The notes under the pieces: generated by a model
What the model saw: only the letters and a program-made list of their open reading frames with translations
What the model was told of the DNA's origin: nothing
Databases searched by the model: none
Shown here: in pieces, positions 24,601 through 32,800 of the stretch
Position numbering within the stretch: position 1 is the stretch's first letter
Layout: the number at the start of each line of letters is the position of its first letter
Position numbers and translations under genes: made by a program
NCBI GenBank assembly: GCA_036023115.1
Contig: JAYKKT010000087.1
Span: forward strand, 10,014,501-10,078,500
Length of the DNA: 64,000 nt
Source of the DNA: Brasenia schreberi
Lineage: Eukaryota; Streptophyta; Magnoliopsida; Nymphaeales; Cabombaceae
Direction: 5' to 3'

Positions 24601-26851
24601 TTTTTGTGTCCCGTAGATGCAAGATGATTTAATTTGATTTCGTAAATCTCAACCATTATGATTGCAACTACAAAACATAGCAGGTCTAATGCAAGAGCAG
24701 CAATTAGACCTGCTATGTTTTATGGTTCTAAGTATTGGGCAATTAATCATCAACAGTTATAAAAGATGTTCATAGCAGAAATGAAGATGTTGAGATGATG
24801 AGTGATCACACAAGGAAAGACTGCATACATAATGAGGTTATTAGAAACAGGAGTAGCATCAATAGAGGATAATGAGGAAAAATCGGTTAAGATGGTTTGT
24901 ATATGTAGAAAGACAATCAAAGAATGCTCCCGTAAGAAGATATGAAAAACTAGATCGTGAAAATGTTAAAAGAGGAAGAGGATGACGACAAAAGTGTTGG
25001 AAAGAAATAATAAAGAATGATCTAGTTTATATTGAGTTAACTGTTAGCATGGCACATGATAGGGCTCTGTGGAAACAAAGCCGATCCCATGTAGTATGGG
25101 AAAGGGCTTAGTTGTTGTTGTCGTAAATCTCAACCATTGCCTATAGAATTAAATCTGGTGGGGTGAAGCATGTCAGTCCTTTCTGTCAAATCAATTTGCG
25201 TTCATATGTGCTTATTTACCTGATTGCATGAGGTGTTACAACAATGAGCACTTTTAGATTATTTTATCTCATATTTTTTTTTTCATAAAATCGGTTTTTG
25301 AAGGAAATCAAATCTGTGCTTCCATAACCTTTCTATTCCTGCTTGTGATAACCTGTTAATATACTAGTTTTGGATAAATAACCTGTTGACATACTAGTCT
25401 TTTGCAGGGTGATGTAATAACAAGCTTTGATGGCATACCGGTAGGATCTGAAGGAACAGTTCCATTTCGCTCAACAGAGCGGATTGCTTTCCGTTACTTG
25501 ATAAGTCAGAAGTAAATGCCTAAAGTGTTCCCTTCTCCCCTCTGTTTTCTTTTGTGACCTATCCAAACAACATGGTGTCATGGCTCTTAAAATGCTTCTT
25601 TTCAGATTTGCTGGCGACATGTCAGAGCTTGACATTATTCGAGGAGGGACATCTATGAAAGTTAAAACAGTTCTACAACCTCGTGTGCATCTGGTATCCA
25701 ACATTATTTATGAGGAAAATGTTTATACATATCCATCACCAAAACAACCAACCTCTTTCTTGCTGCAAGGTGCCATATCACATCGAAGGACAACCCTCGT
25801 ACCTTATTGTTGCTGGGCTAGTGTTCACCCCACTATCAGAACCTTTAATAGAGTAAGACGTCTTTTTGATTTAGCATTTTGACCAAGTAGCTTTTAGTAA
25901 CTAGATCTGGACAAATCTCAAGATTCTTGGTTATAGTGTTTTCATACTGACTTGATTATGTATACTGCAGGGAGGAGTGTGAAGATACCATCGGCGTAAG
26001 TTGTACACCATAATGTTGAATACACGCCTTATCGTTTGTATTGGATTTGTCTTGAGCTCTGTGCTTTTCGTATTCAAGAGAAATACAAAAAAGTTTCGCT
26101 GCTAGAGCATTGTTGACTTGTACTCCTTTTATGCTTATTTCTTTTGGGGCTTGCCTTTGTTTTCCTTCAGCTGAAACTGCTGGCTAAGGCACGATATGCT
26201 TTAGCAAAATTTAAAGAACAGCAGATTGTGATACTCTCACAGGTTTGACTTTGTTTCTTTTTCTGTTGAAATTCCCAAACTAAAGAAGACTTTCTAATGA
26301 GCGGAACTTCCATTACAGGTGTTAGCACATGAAGCAAATGTAGGTTACGAGGATATGGGCAACCAACAGGCAATAATGCAGCTTTAATCTCTGTTAAGTT
26401 TTATTATTGCATGTTACTGTCAAGATTTTTTGACAAAATGCAAATGGAACCTTTACAGGTTGTGATGTTCAATGGTGTCAGGATTAGAAATATAAGGCAT
26501 TTAGCACATCTTGTTGACTGTAAGTTTGCACTCTTTTGTTGCCTAATTGTGTCATATGAGGTTTGAACATGTCGAGTTCTATGACTTGTTTCCCATGGTC
26601 CTTATGTAGCATGCGAAGACCAGTACTTGGTTTTTGAGTTCGAAGATAATTTCCTTGCCGTGTTGGATCGTGAAGCGGCCACTGCTGCATCATCCAAAAT
26701 TCTGAAAGATTATGGGATTCCAAGTGAAAGATCTTCTGATCTTCTTGAGCCATATGTGGCATCGGAAGATGGAGAAGCACCAAATGACGACTTGGACGAC
26801 GTACCTACATCAATCACGGAAATTGGTTTTGATGGTCTCGTCTGGGCTTGA
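682..26851 (+). CDS. DEG2: DEG2, chloroplast Deg/HtrA serine protease (5' partial)
   Basis: ATP-independent serine endopeptidase of the Deg/HtrA family. The Arabidopsis orthologue is a chloroplast stromal-side protease linked to photosystem protein turnover. Exons: 682-735, 15430-15503, 15641-15704, 17645-17689, 19021-19128, 19526-19603, 20171-20237, 20392-20450, 21863-21962, 22985-23064, 23997-24053, 25408-25511, 25606-25693, 25770-25852, 25971-25995, 26171-26242, 26319-26369, 26459-26519, 26610-26851. They join in phase to 503 codons plus TGA. The catalytic triad is visible: His in LTNAHCV (exon 15641), Asp in [10 protein letters not shown] (19021), Ser in PGNSGGPAF (20171/20392). PDZ regions follow, and the C-terminus [10 protein letters not shown] is the DEG2 signature, separating it from DEG9 and DEG10. 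About 100 N-terminal residues (transit peptide) lie upstream of the window. One donor is GC instead of GT (26370). No exon is broken, so the gene looks functional. Confidence 0.93.
854..1152 (+). repeat. 5' LTR of Copia-like element 1
   Basis: Starts tgttaagaatatg and ends ttttccaaca. It contains a TATA-like ccattatataaggg near 962-975, a purine-rich AAGAGAGAGAGG tract and a pyrimidine-rich 3' part. The motif agtactaagggcattttg is shared with the LTRs of the element at 11036-14628, so the two are related. Confidence 0.85.
1443..1571 (+). pseudogene. Captured RRM fragment of an RZ-1-type glycine-rich RNA-binding protein
   Basis: The frame reads [20 protein letters not shown] and continues to [19 protein letters not shown], the first half of an RRM. 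RNP2 is CFIGGL; the RNP1 motif expected after SGRSRGFGF is missing. The wording GHLVEAK..FSGRS is closest to plant RZ-1 proteins (RRM plus zinc knuckle). The sequence then runs directly into an AWPM-19 fragment, so it is an exon-sized capture inside the LTR element and not a working gene. It shares an open frame of 110 codons beginning at 1329. Confidence 0.75.
1574..1837 (+). pseudogene. Captured AWPM-19-like membrane protein fragment
   Basis: Reading frame 1574 gives [19 protein letters not shown], then [21 protein letters not shown], a stop (TAG near 1708), and [19 protein letters not shown] followed by GWRLRVL. These are the conserved loops and second half of the plant AWPM-19 four-helix plasma-membrane family. 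A short internal piece is missing between NGATIFFL and VVGIASKF. No intron separates parts that span more than one region of the protein, so the source was probably spliced RNA. The ATG at 1341 (MARAVGKNV) resembles an AWPM-19 N-terminus, which would mean the RRM piece lies inside it; this is less certain. Confidence 0.75.
2819..3101 (+). repeat. 3' LTR of Copia-like element 1
   Basis: Starts tgttgaagaatatg after the polypurine tract and ends ttttccaaca. It matches the 5' LTR along its whole length with scattered substitutions and two short deletions in the purine-rich part (one fewer AAGATT unit; shorter GA run). Confidence 0.85.
3995..4051 (+). mobile_element. RTE LINE 3'-end fragment (57 bp)
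   Basis: The sequence tagccaacctcacttagtg followed by gggaaaaggcttggc and a TTG repeat is the RTE 3' terminus. It is flanked by ccatactgattattg (3980-3994) and ccatacagattattg (4052-4066), a 15-bp duplication with one mismatch. The extra divergence suggests an older insertion than the one at 96-184. Confidence 0.8.
4425..5272. mobile_element. Non-autonomous hAT-type element with GGGTAC subterminal repeats
   Basis: The left end is ctacgttgcagggatacggg. The right end, read on the other strand, is cagtgaagcacgggtacg. Both ends are rich in GGTACGGGTAC-like motifs. Flanks are aatcgatt (4417-4424) and aatagatt (5273-5280), an 8-bp duplication with one mismatch, as expected for hAT. No transposase is encoded. 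The same two end types recur at 40644-41670 and, singly, near 5400 and 15202, so this is a family. Confidence 0.65.
5400..7500 (-). mobile_element. Degenerate hAT transposon
   Basis: The left end, near 5400, reads ggggttgcatggatacgggt and continues with the same subterminal pattern as the element at 4425 (a gtacgg..taccactatt block). The body encodes a hAT transposase on the minus strand with many stops. I cannot find the matching right end; it may be lost near the LINE that begins at 7626. Confidence 0.65.
6100..7480 (-). pseudogene. hAT transposase pseudogene (BED finger, DUF659-like)
   Basis: On the minus strand the N-terminal part (about 7400-7180) gives a BED-zinc-finger-like block: [20 protein letters not shown], followed by [13 protein letters not shown]. 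Downstream, [20 protein letters not shown] with HTLNLALK (about 6700-6800) is the conserved DUF659/hAT core, and [20 protein letters not shown] with [14 protein letters not shown] (about 6275-6390) follows. Stops and frameshifts break the frame throughout, and the C-terminal dimerisation domain is not recognisable. It lies antisense to DEG2 in the large intron. Confidence 0.75.
7627..8930 (+). pseudogene. LINE apurinic/apyrimidinic-type endonuclease region, broken
   Basis: Segments of the endonuclease/exonuclease/phosphatase fold are readable in shifting frames: [10 protein letters not shown] and [10 protein letters not shown] (7700-7820, with the catalytic Asn and Glu), [10 protein letters not shown] (8110-8145) and ITYKSG (about 8285). 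Then comes an alanine- and lysine-rich linker, open from 8438 to 8950, that joins to the reverse transcriptase. At least three frame changes or stops occur (near 7945, 8000-8040, 8272). Function would be nicking target DNA to prime reverse transcription. Confidence 0.8.
8950..10533 (+). CDS. RTE LINE reverse transcriptase ORF
   Basis: An open frame of 527 codons with all main reverse transcriptase blocks: [68 protein letters not shown] and the catalytic [12 protein letters not shown]-terminal region with [17 protein letters not shown] and [12 protein letters not shown], typical of plant RTE LINEs, follows. It ends [12 protein letters not shown] just before the 3' tail. In an intact element it would be fused to the upstream endonuclease; here it overlaps the end of the preceding open frame by one base. 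The ATG at 8950 is simply the first available Met. The polymerase could be intact but is unlikely to be expressed alone. Confidence 0.88.
   Translation: MANDDIRNRWKNYFYNLFNENKDVSISLEDLAKLEKYINHNFYRRIQKNEVKEALKHMKGGKSVGPDNIPIEVWKILGEIGITWLTRLFNEIWKSQKMPEEWRASTLIPIYKNKGDIQNCANYRGIKLMSHTMKLWERIIERRLRQVSSTTENQFGFMPGRSTIEAIHLLRHLMEHFRAKKKDLHMIFIDLEKAYDRVPREVLWRTLEKRGIPLTYINLIRDMYDGAKTCVRTHEGTTDFFEVNIGLHQGSTLSPYLFIMVMDELTKHIQDEVPWCMLFADDIVLVEKSMEKVNRKLELWRETLENKGLRLSRTKTEYMECKFDHLATSEDIEIKIGTHCIPQKESFKYLGLIFQSDGRIDGDITYRINAGWLKWRGASGILCDKKVPLKLQGKYYRAAIRPAMFYGYECWAVNHQHVQKMSVTEMKMLRWMSGHTRKDRIHNEVIRNKLGVAPIEDKMREHRLRWFGHIERRSKEEPVRRLEKLNLESIKRGRGRPQKCWKETIKNDLAYWELTANMAHDRDLWKQ
11036..11436 (+). 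repeat. 5' LTR of Copia-like element 2
   Basis: Starts tgttgaagaatatgc and ends ctgaattataaca. It contains an internal direct duplication of about 76 bp (from 11274 and again from 11349, cttcctttgatctctcatg onward). The 3' LTR has a different, shorter duplication at the same place, so the two LTRs changed independently after insertion. Confidence 0.83.
11785..12345 (+). pseudogene. Captured GT14 (Core-2/I-branching, BC10-like) glycosyltransferase fragment
   Basis: Readable blocks in order: [20 protein letters not shown] with GAYIYPPRR (N-terminal membrane anchor, 11812-11910), [32 protein letters not shown] (11970-12030), then [75 protein letters not shown] (12050-12330). These match plant GT14 proteins from the N-terminus to past the middle. 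The part between FMFLTPG and ISFIDCF (more than 100 residues) is deleted, and a stop follows [10 protein letters not shown]. Parts normally in different exons are adjacent, which points to a processed copy carried by the LTR element. Confidence 0.8.
12636..12725 (+). pseudogene. Captured fragment resembling plant DUF863 proteins
   Basis: The frame gives [20 protein letters not shown], then HHEAVFRK. This resembles the N-terminal conserved block of plant DUF863 proteins, where a GYDKEMLKQTML-type sequence precedes ELHRLYR. The homology stops at FRK and runs into unrelated sequence. Identification rests on one short motif, so it is tentative. Confidence 0.5.
12837..13355 (+). pseudogene. Captured TPR co-chaperone-like fragment (TTC1-type)
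   Basis: Reads [87 protein letters not shown] and [13 protein letters not shown], i.e. about three tandem tetratricopeptide repeats as in plant TTC1-like proteins. A stop lies upstream in the linker (near 12978), and about six residues are missing between RSICFS and KLERYK. Homology ends at 13355 in vector-like sequence of the LTR element. No introns are present, so the source is probably spliced RNA. Confidence 0.8.
14035..14205 (+). repeat. Imperfect minisatellite inside Copia-like element 2
   Basis: About five or six imperfect copies of a unit near 30 bp, of the form aaggctgagttgatgttgtt plus gcagccag. It sits between the captured TPR fragment and the 3' LTR. There is no open reading frame. 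Confidence 0.65.
14303..14628 (+). repeat. 3' LTR of Copia-like element 2
   Basis: Starts tgtgaagaatatgc and ends ctgaattacaaca. It matches the 5' LTR but lacks the 76-bp duplication and one of two gcattttggt blocks, and has its own short duplication of cctttaatctctcat. Confidence 0.83.
14757..15202. repeat. 155-bp tandem duplication and hAT-type terminus
   Basis: A unit beginning gcactaggttttcgtttcat is repeated once with period 155 bp (14761 and 14916). The stretch then continues through GGTAC-rich sequence to an end, gtacccgtgcatcatag at 15202. On the minus strand this reads ctatgatgcacgggtacg, the terminus type of the hAT family at 4425-5272 and 40644-41670. The left end is not found, so it is probably a truncated member. 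Confidence 0.55.
15998..16713 (-). mobile_element. RTE LINE, 5'-truncated copy
   Basis: A minus-strand copy of the last 0.7 kb of the RTE family: TTG tail at 15998 and homology to the C-terminal reverse transcriptase region up to atcaggtattctttgtgat. It is flanked by a perfect 16-bp duplication, gattgtaatatctata, at 15982-15997 and 16714-16729. It has several small indels and lies in the DEG2 intron between exons 15641-15704 and 17645-17689. Confidence 0.88.
18236..18385 (+). mobile_element. RTE LINE relic
   Basis: Degenerate matches to two adjacent parts of the LINE 3' coding region: gtgataagaagtaacact (compare 10096-10115) and gtcaatcatcaacatgtgca (compare 10186-10205). No tail or duplication is visible, so it is old. 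Confidence 0.6.
21657..21708 (-). mobile_element. RTE LINE, 52-bp insertion with duplication
   Basis: Only the TTG tail and the final agccgaccccatctagtatg-type motif are present, on the minus strand. It is flanked by atttatatatacac at 21643-21656 and 21709-21722. This is one of the shortest insertions here that still shows a duplication. The target is a TA-rich stretch in a DEG2 intron. Confidence 0.75.
22024..22640 (-). mobile_element. RTE LINE, 5'-truncated copy
   Basis: A minus-strand copy from the TTG tail through [20 protein letters not shown] coding sequence to the block gcattcc..aaatacctaggg. Flanks are ttccatttgttgacatatac (about 22003-22022) and ttccatttcttgacatgtaa (22641-22660), a duplication with a few mismatches. 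Located in the DEG2 intron after exon 21863-21962. Confidence 0.8.
24658..25121 (+). mobile_element. RTE LINE copy with 5' inversion
   Basis: A plus-strand 3' fragment of the LINE with many changes. A perfect 17-bp duplication, cgtaaatctcaaccatt, flanks it at 24641-24657 and 25122-25138. Its first part (24672-24689) is the LINE sequence in reverse orientation and forms a perfect 18-bp inverted repeat with 24704-24721. This arrangement is the product expected from twin priming during LINE insertion. Confidence 0.85.
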
Positions 26852-29040
26852 TCAATTAACACAGTTCAATTAGTAAAGCCAATACCAGGTGCTACTTCTG
26901 GCCTGTCTCATCTACAGCCCCGTTAGAACTCTTTGCAGTGTGAAAACCTTGCTCTCAAAGCCGGCTGTATGATCGTTTTCATCATGATCGATCACACCAT
27001 AGAATTCAAGTTGATAGTTGCAGCTGAACGAAGTATTGAAGCCTTGACAATTGCAACTAAGGTGGAGTGAAGCATGCTGTTCTTGCCAGTAAAAGATGTG
27101 TATTTGTGCTATAGTTGCAGAAATTCCAAGTCTTGTGCATTATTTATTTTTTGCTGATTGTCTCAGCATGCATTCCGAAGGGATTTTTCTTGTTTCCCTT
27201 GAACTTATTATTCTTAATAGTATATTTGAGAAGGTGCACTTCGAATCTAGAAAGCTAAGCATGGCATTTCTTTACATGCGATCCATTCAGGGAACTTATT
27301 ATAGGCTAAAAGATGAGTCCCTTTATGAGCCCAAAAGATCATCATGTATGCTTTCGTTGGGCTGGCAATTGTCTTTTGGCTTGTGTCGTACAGTTCAACT
27401 TGCATGACTTCATCTTTTCTCATGTTCCTTTTGGTGGATAGGAACACAACTAAACATGCACACGTGACACGAGTAGGGACCTCTTGACTTGTGTCTATAA
27501 TTGGGTTTTGAATTTTGTAGTATATAGCTAGCCGCAATGGTGATTTTGTGTTTCAGTTCATGTCTATCTTTTCATTTTGTGTTTCTGGTCAACCTGAACC
27601 TGCCATGTTTTTTGTGACGAAGGGAACCTGAAACACATATACCCCTTACACGAACAGGAACCTTTGGGGTCTTCTATTTGGCTTTCGTGTATGTATCTTT
27701 AAAAGTTTTCATAATTGATGGGTGCACACTCTTTTTACTATCTATACATTTTTTTTACCATGAATTTGATTTGATGCTAAAATTTGAAAATTACCATTAT
27801 ATTCCTCAATTGTCTAAACTCTCTCTGTGGGTTTTTGTCTTGCCGTTGATCGTCTCATATCACTTCTTCGATACATGATACTGAATCATGTATCGAAACT
27901 CGATTCGATACATGATACTGAATCATGTATCGAAACTCGATTCGATACATGATACTGAATCATCCACCGTTTTATAATGCTTTGAATTTGATCAAAATGA
28001 AAGAACAAAAGAAAAGAAAAAGAGGGTTTTAGTGATTTTTATTGGTATTTTGTTGATTTGATGTATTTTTTATCGTTTATTTTATGTATTCATTTTTTTT
28101 GTTAGAATCAAAATTAAAAAATTATGTCCAGTTTTTGGCTTGAGACGTGCACAGGCACGTGCCTTTGTTGATAGGAGACACGGCTTGCGGCTCTTTATTG
28201 ATAGGGAATGTGGTTGAGTCATGATTGAACTGTGTTTCTTCTTGTTTCGCACAATGTTTATAAAAATGTATTCATATATTTCTTGATTTTTATTGTTCTT
28301 CTTTCTCTTTTTTCTTGATATTGATTTTGTTTTTTAGTTCTTGATTTTTCTTCATAATAAGTGTTGTTTGACTGCCAATAAGGTAACATCTACAAACCAA
28401 TGAAATACAGTCACCAAAGTAAAGGGAAGAGTGCTGATATTTGGTGGGAAAAGAGATAGAAGGTGACGAGGATAATTTTGATATTTTTGAAAAAGGAATG
28501 TTTTGATAGTAAAAAAGGTGTGTCCCCAAAGTTTTCTCTTCAGTTAACATGGTAAGAATCAGCACTATAAACCATAATGGATCGAAGTGCATCATACAAC
28601 TAATTGAGTTCTAAATTGGATCTTTACCATACCATCAAAAGGGATTCTGTTTTCAAACTTGTTCAAACCAAGGTAGTAACTAGTGTACAATAGCAGATCA
28701 GTTAGGCAACTTTGTGATCACCGCAAGAAAACTTTTCATAAATTCATTTTTTGTAAAACGAAAATCCAATAAAATCTGCACTGTAAGTAACATATTGTAG
28801 AATACCTATCAATATGAATCTAGCACTATATAGGTTTGCAATATGATGTGATAAGATGTTCCAAATCATATACTGGATCCCTAATGACTACGTTGTAGAT
28901 GAGTCGGACTGATAATGGAACCTTTCAAACCAAATGATGCATAATCTAATATACATACCGGAATTCTAATAATAAAACTTATCCAGCTACAATTTTAACA
29001 TCTTTCTGAATGTAAACCACACGATACATCATACACATCA
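26852..29040. other. DEG2 3' flank and intergenic stretch
   Basis: Presumed DEG2 3' UTR just after the stop at 26851, then AT-rich sequence with only short chance frames. Apart from the tandem repeat at 27867-27963 I see no gene or recognisable transposon. Confidence 0.5.
27867..27963. repeat. 37-bp palindromic tandem repeat (2.6 copies)
   Basis: Two full copies (27867-27903, 27904-27940) and 23 bp of a third, with no differences. Each unit holds a perfect 10-bp inverted repeat, cgatacatga ... tcatgtatcg, with a 7-nt loop. The units are identical, so the expansion is recent or homogenised. Confidence 0.9.
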
Positions 29041-29307
29041 CAAATAGAGATGTTTATGGGGGTGGAGATCTTCTGCTTTCCGTAGAGCACTGCCTTGAAT
29101 ATGGCTGTTTCGGGATGACATAATCGGGCATTGGGGCGGGAACGGGGACAGTTGCCGCCCTTGAACCTGCCCTTCCCCCACTCCCATCACAAATAATGAT
29201 GTTCAAGGGGCGGAGATTCCCTACTGTCTGAGAGGCCCTGCCCCGAATAGTGCTGTTTCGGGAGGACATCATCAGGGATTGGGGTGGGGATGGGAAGAGC
29301 AGGTCCC

Positions 29308-29467
29308 CGTCCTAGCAACCCCCCCAAAAAATATAACACTGTATCGCAAAGAGAAGAATTAGGGTGTCTATGGTCACTATAAAAGACCCGTCCTAGCACC
29401 CCCAAAAAAAAATATTACACTGTATCGCAAAGAGAAGAATTAGGGTGTCTATGGTCACTATAAAAGA
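29308..29467. repeat. Tandem duplication of about 80 bp upstream of the U2-like sequence
   Basis: The block from cgtcctagc through ggtcactataaaag occurs at 29308-29387 and again at 29388-29467, differing mainly in the length of C and A runs. Each copy ends with a TATA-like ctataaaag. The second copy's TATA motif is about 38 bp upstream of the U2-like start. Confidence 0.8.
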
Positions 29468-29496
29468 GGCAGTGATGCAACCTAATTAGGCATAAT

Positions 29497-29652
29497 ATAC
29501 CTTTCTCGACCTTTTGGCTAAGATCAAGTATAATATCTGATTCGCAGTCATTGACCATACGATATTAAATTTATTTGTTTTAGGGAGGGTATCATCCACA
29601 GTAGCTTGCTATCAAGCCCGTCGAGCATCCCTCCAATAACCCCACCATGATT
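29497..29652 (+). pseudogene. U2 snRNA-like sequence, probably a pseudogene
   Basis: Starts atacctttctcgaccttttg followed by gctaagatcaagta, nearly identical to plant U2 snRNA stem-loop I. Later blocks match too: acgatattaaatttatt (before the Sm site region) and acagtagcttgcta (stem-loop III). About 21 nt are missing after the first tatctg, removing part of the stem-loop II region. The branch-point-pairing GUAGUA is changed to ATAATA. The 3' third matches poorly. A TATA-like motif is present, but I do not see the plant snRNA upstream element (GTCCCACATCG type). I judge it non-functional. Confidence 0.72.
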
Positions 29653-29760
29653 TCGAAGCATGAGGAACTTGTTCCCCAGTCCCACCCCACCCTACTTCAT
29701 GAACAGCCTCATTCATAAGGGATTGAATGGTTCGGCTCGATTTGTAGTCTCCACCATCGG

Positions 29761-29835
29761 GTACAGATGTCTATCGTAGAAATGAAGATGTTGAGATGGA
29801 TGAGTGGTCATGTAAGGAAAGACCATAGAGTGACA
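29761..29835 (+). mobile_element. RTE LINE fragment
   Basis: gaaatgaagatgttgagatg, gatgagtggtcat and ggaaagacc match the LINE at about 10220-10268, followed by gagtgacaccaaaag with an internal deletion. No tail or duplication is seen. Confidence 0.7.
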
Positions 29836-29839
29836 CCAA

Positions 29840-32800
29840 AAGCTTAATACTATCTTTTTATTGAAGTTGACCGGGTGTTACAACCTCGACAACCTTACGT
29901 CATCCGTTATTTGATCATGTAATATGATATAAAATATGAGCACTATAACATTGCTCGTAGGTAGATGTGATCTTTTTACAATCATGATCATACTAAAGGC
30001 ATCCATGTTTCAACTCATATTTGAAGATATAAACTGTATCACAACAATACATAAATATTAATAGCTAAAACATGGGTGTAAAATCAAGCACCCCACAATA
30101 ATGCAATTTAATTTCCATATCAAGACCACCACCATGTTCAACCATGACTATACCCTAGGAGGCCCCCGATCCCTCCTTTTGTCCCGACACGTGGCCTCTG
30201 ATAGTCACCACACAAGCTAACCAGATCCCAAACCTTAATGGAATGTAAAACACGCATCAAGTCCTATCCCTCGAGTCTATAAGACAATGATTTCTAAAAA
30301 CCATACTAGTAGGGTTATACTTTCACACAATTATGTAAACAATCTCAAATCATATCATGCCACCTCGGACATCTCTTAGTCTCATGACCATTTTAAGTAT
30401 CCAAATCTAGTGTCAAACTCATTTCTTTTTAAAACACTCTATACTCTCGCTAATTTATCATACAACTCAACATGTCCCCAACCTATCGTACCGCATAACA
30501 TAACATGAGCGGCAAAAACACAAGCTACATGTGAGCATGTATGACTAACGAAGTAGTCAACGGGTTAACATCACCTTACACATCCATCCAAAAACACGTA
30601 ACCTTCTCGTCTCGATAATACACATGTTTTGATGGTTAGGATTACGAATTATGAATCCATAACAAGTGATGGTTCACTCACAACTACTGAAACCCATAAG
30701 TTAGTACTAATGGATGTAACCATCCACCACTCAATGACATTTTATACTGTACTCATGCAATGAACATAAGAAGACAGTTCCAATCGCACCCAGTAAGACC
30801 AATACTTATATAATTTGTTCAAAGCATTAACAAATATTTCACAATCTCATGTATGAACAGTAAAACTATCTGTAGCATGTATCTGCAAAGGGTACACATC
30901 CACCTACCTTAAGCTTCCTTGCAAAACCAATTTCTACCATACTAATCTCTCATAATCACCTTGATTTAATACCTAAATCATAATAAATATATTATTAATA
31001 TTCTACATTCAATCACAAAACCAATGGTTCAAATGACATTAAGATCGAACCTCAAACGGTCCTAGAATATCCCAAAACCTAATTTGGATCCTTATAGTTT
31101 TGTTTGGATCCAACTAAAGAATCTAGATCCATTCTATTTATTGAAACGAATCTTGACTCGCATTATAGACCCGATCCATACCAGAACCATGCCTTTCTCA
31201 TGAACACAATTACCTAGACACTATTGTATCCTACTTAACGTGACACGACATCGACAAACATGACACATCCCTAATCCATTGTCGACCACCAATGTTTTCA
31301 ACCCAAAATCTGTCTGTTTTGACAATTCTTCTAGCGAACCAAGGGCTCTAATAGGTCCCTCTTCCACAAGCGACCATTTCCCCTCAAAGAGCCGCCACCA
31401 ATCAATGGTGGTTTCGTTGGACAATGAAAAAGAAAGGGGTAGTTTTGCCCCTTTCTTACAAAATCATCGAAAACATAATGGTTCTCACCAGAGACTCAGC
31501 GATTGCCAATTTATTGGCCGAAAATCTAGAAGAAAAGAGAAATTCTTACCTTAAGAAATTTGATGGTTTTCGGTTTTTTCGACATATTTTTGCTTCTACC
31601 TTCGATCGTCAATGGAGAACACCGTCTCTCTCTCTCTTTGCAGCTTGTTGCTACATGCAGGTGGGTGTTGCTCCGTGGCACATGGGAAGGGAGGGGGCGA
31701 CAACTCCCTTCCATGCTAGTTGGGTCGGGTCCAACCCAATTTGGTTGACCCGACTCTGACATTACAATAATATTATTATGGTTACTAGGCGTTCAAAGAG
31801 CAAAGACATAACAAGCAAGGTATTACTTGAGTGTGTAAGGAGTGACAAATATAAATCCAATAAAAATATTGATGTTAAAAATACTAAGTGGACGGACAAT
31901 AAGAAGATAGACTGTCTATTTTTATTGGGAGTAGAAGATGCAAATGGATGATTATTGAAAGTTGAATATAGTAAATGAGACACATAACTATCTTCTAAAC
32001 TTGTATCTTTAAGGGTATATTTTTGTAAGGGGGTTGACTAACTTTAAGTACCATATAACAAAAGATCTCACACAAAGTGATTACAAATTGAAGCACATTT
32101 TGACACATTTGAGGGTGAACGAGGAAAATGTGAATACCGCAACATATATTTATAATAGAAGGATGAAAAAAAAAAAAAAGAATATAAGGATTCTCAAAGT
32201 GTTATACAACAACTACTACATGATCTAGTACTAATTATTATCAAACATGACATTGTAAAATCCATGATATGTATATTATCAGTGATATTGTATTTACACA
32301 TCCTCATTTCATGCAACTACTTTATGTATTTTTATGGGTATTAAAATTTTATATAATACATAAAATAAGCATATAAGTGTCTTACTTTTGTATAGTAATA
32401 TTTACCCTATATTAGTGTTTAATGGTTCTAGATTTTTCTTGTATTTTTCATATATAAAATATATTTTTTAGGTTATTAGGTTTAGATCAACTTTCAATGA
32501 CTTTTTTATAGGCTTCATTTTTATGAGTATGAAAAAGAAAATAATTATGTTAGGGTGTTGAGGTGTGTGTGATAGTTATTTATTCCAAACAATATTTCAC
32601 GTGTTATCTACAGTGATCATGATCTGACTTTAATGAATGTCATTCAAATAATCTGCACCCTTTTTGTGTAAATAACATATAACCAAAAACATTAAAATAT
32701 TTATTATCAAGTTGATAAGGAATACAGAGATGACTAGTGCGTTTGGTGTAAGTTGGAAGAAAGTTATCCACTCATTGTATGTAAGCGTGAGTAGTAAAGA

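Noticed and set aside
31279..31762. Cluster of overlapping 60-110-codon frames on both strands.
   Set aside because: Frames overlap each other on both strands with no consistent family resemblance or splice structure.
29877..31766. Possible solo LTR on the minus strand (ends read tgtaatgtcagag and ggttgtaaca).
   Set aside because: The termini look LTR-like, but the flanks (ccggg and ataat) do not match and there is no second copy or primer site to support it.
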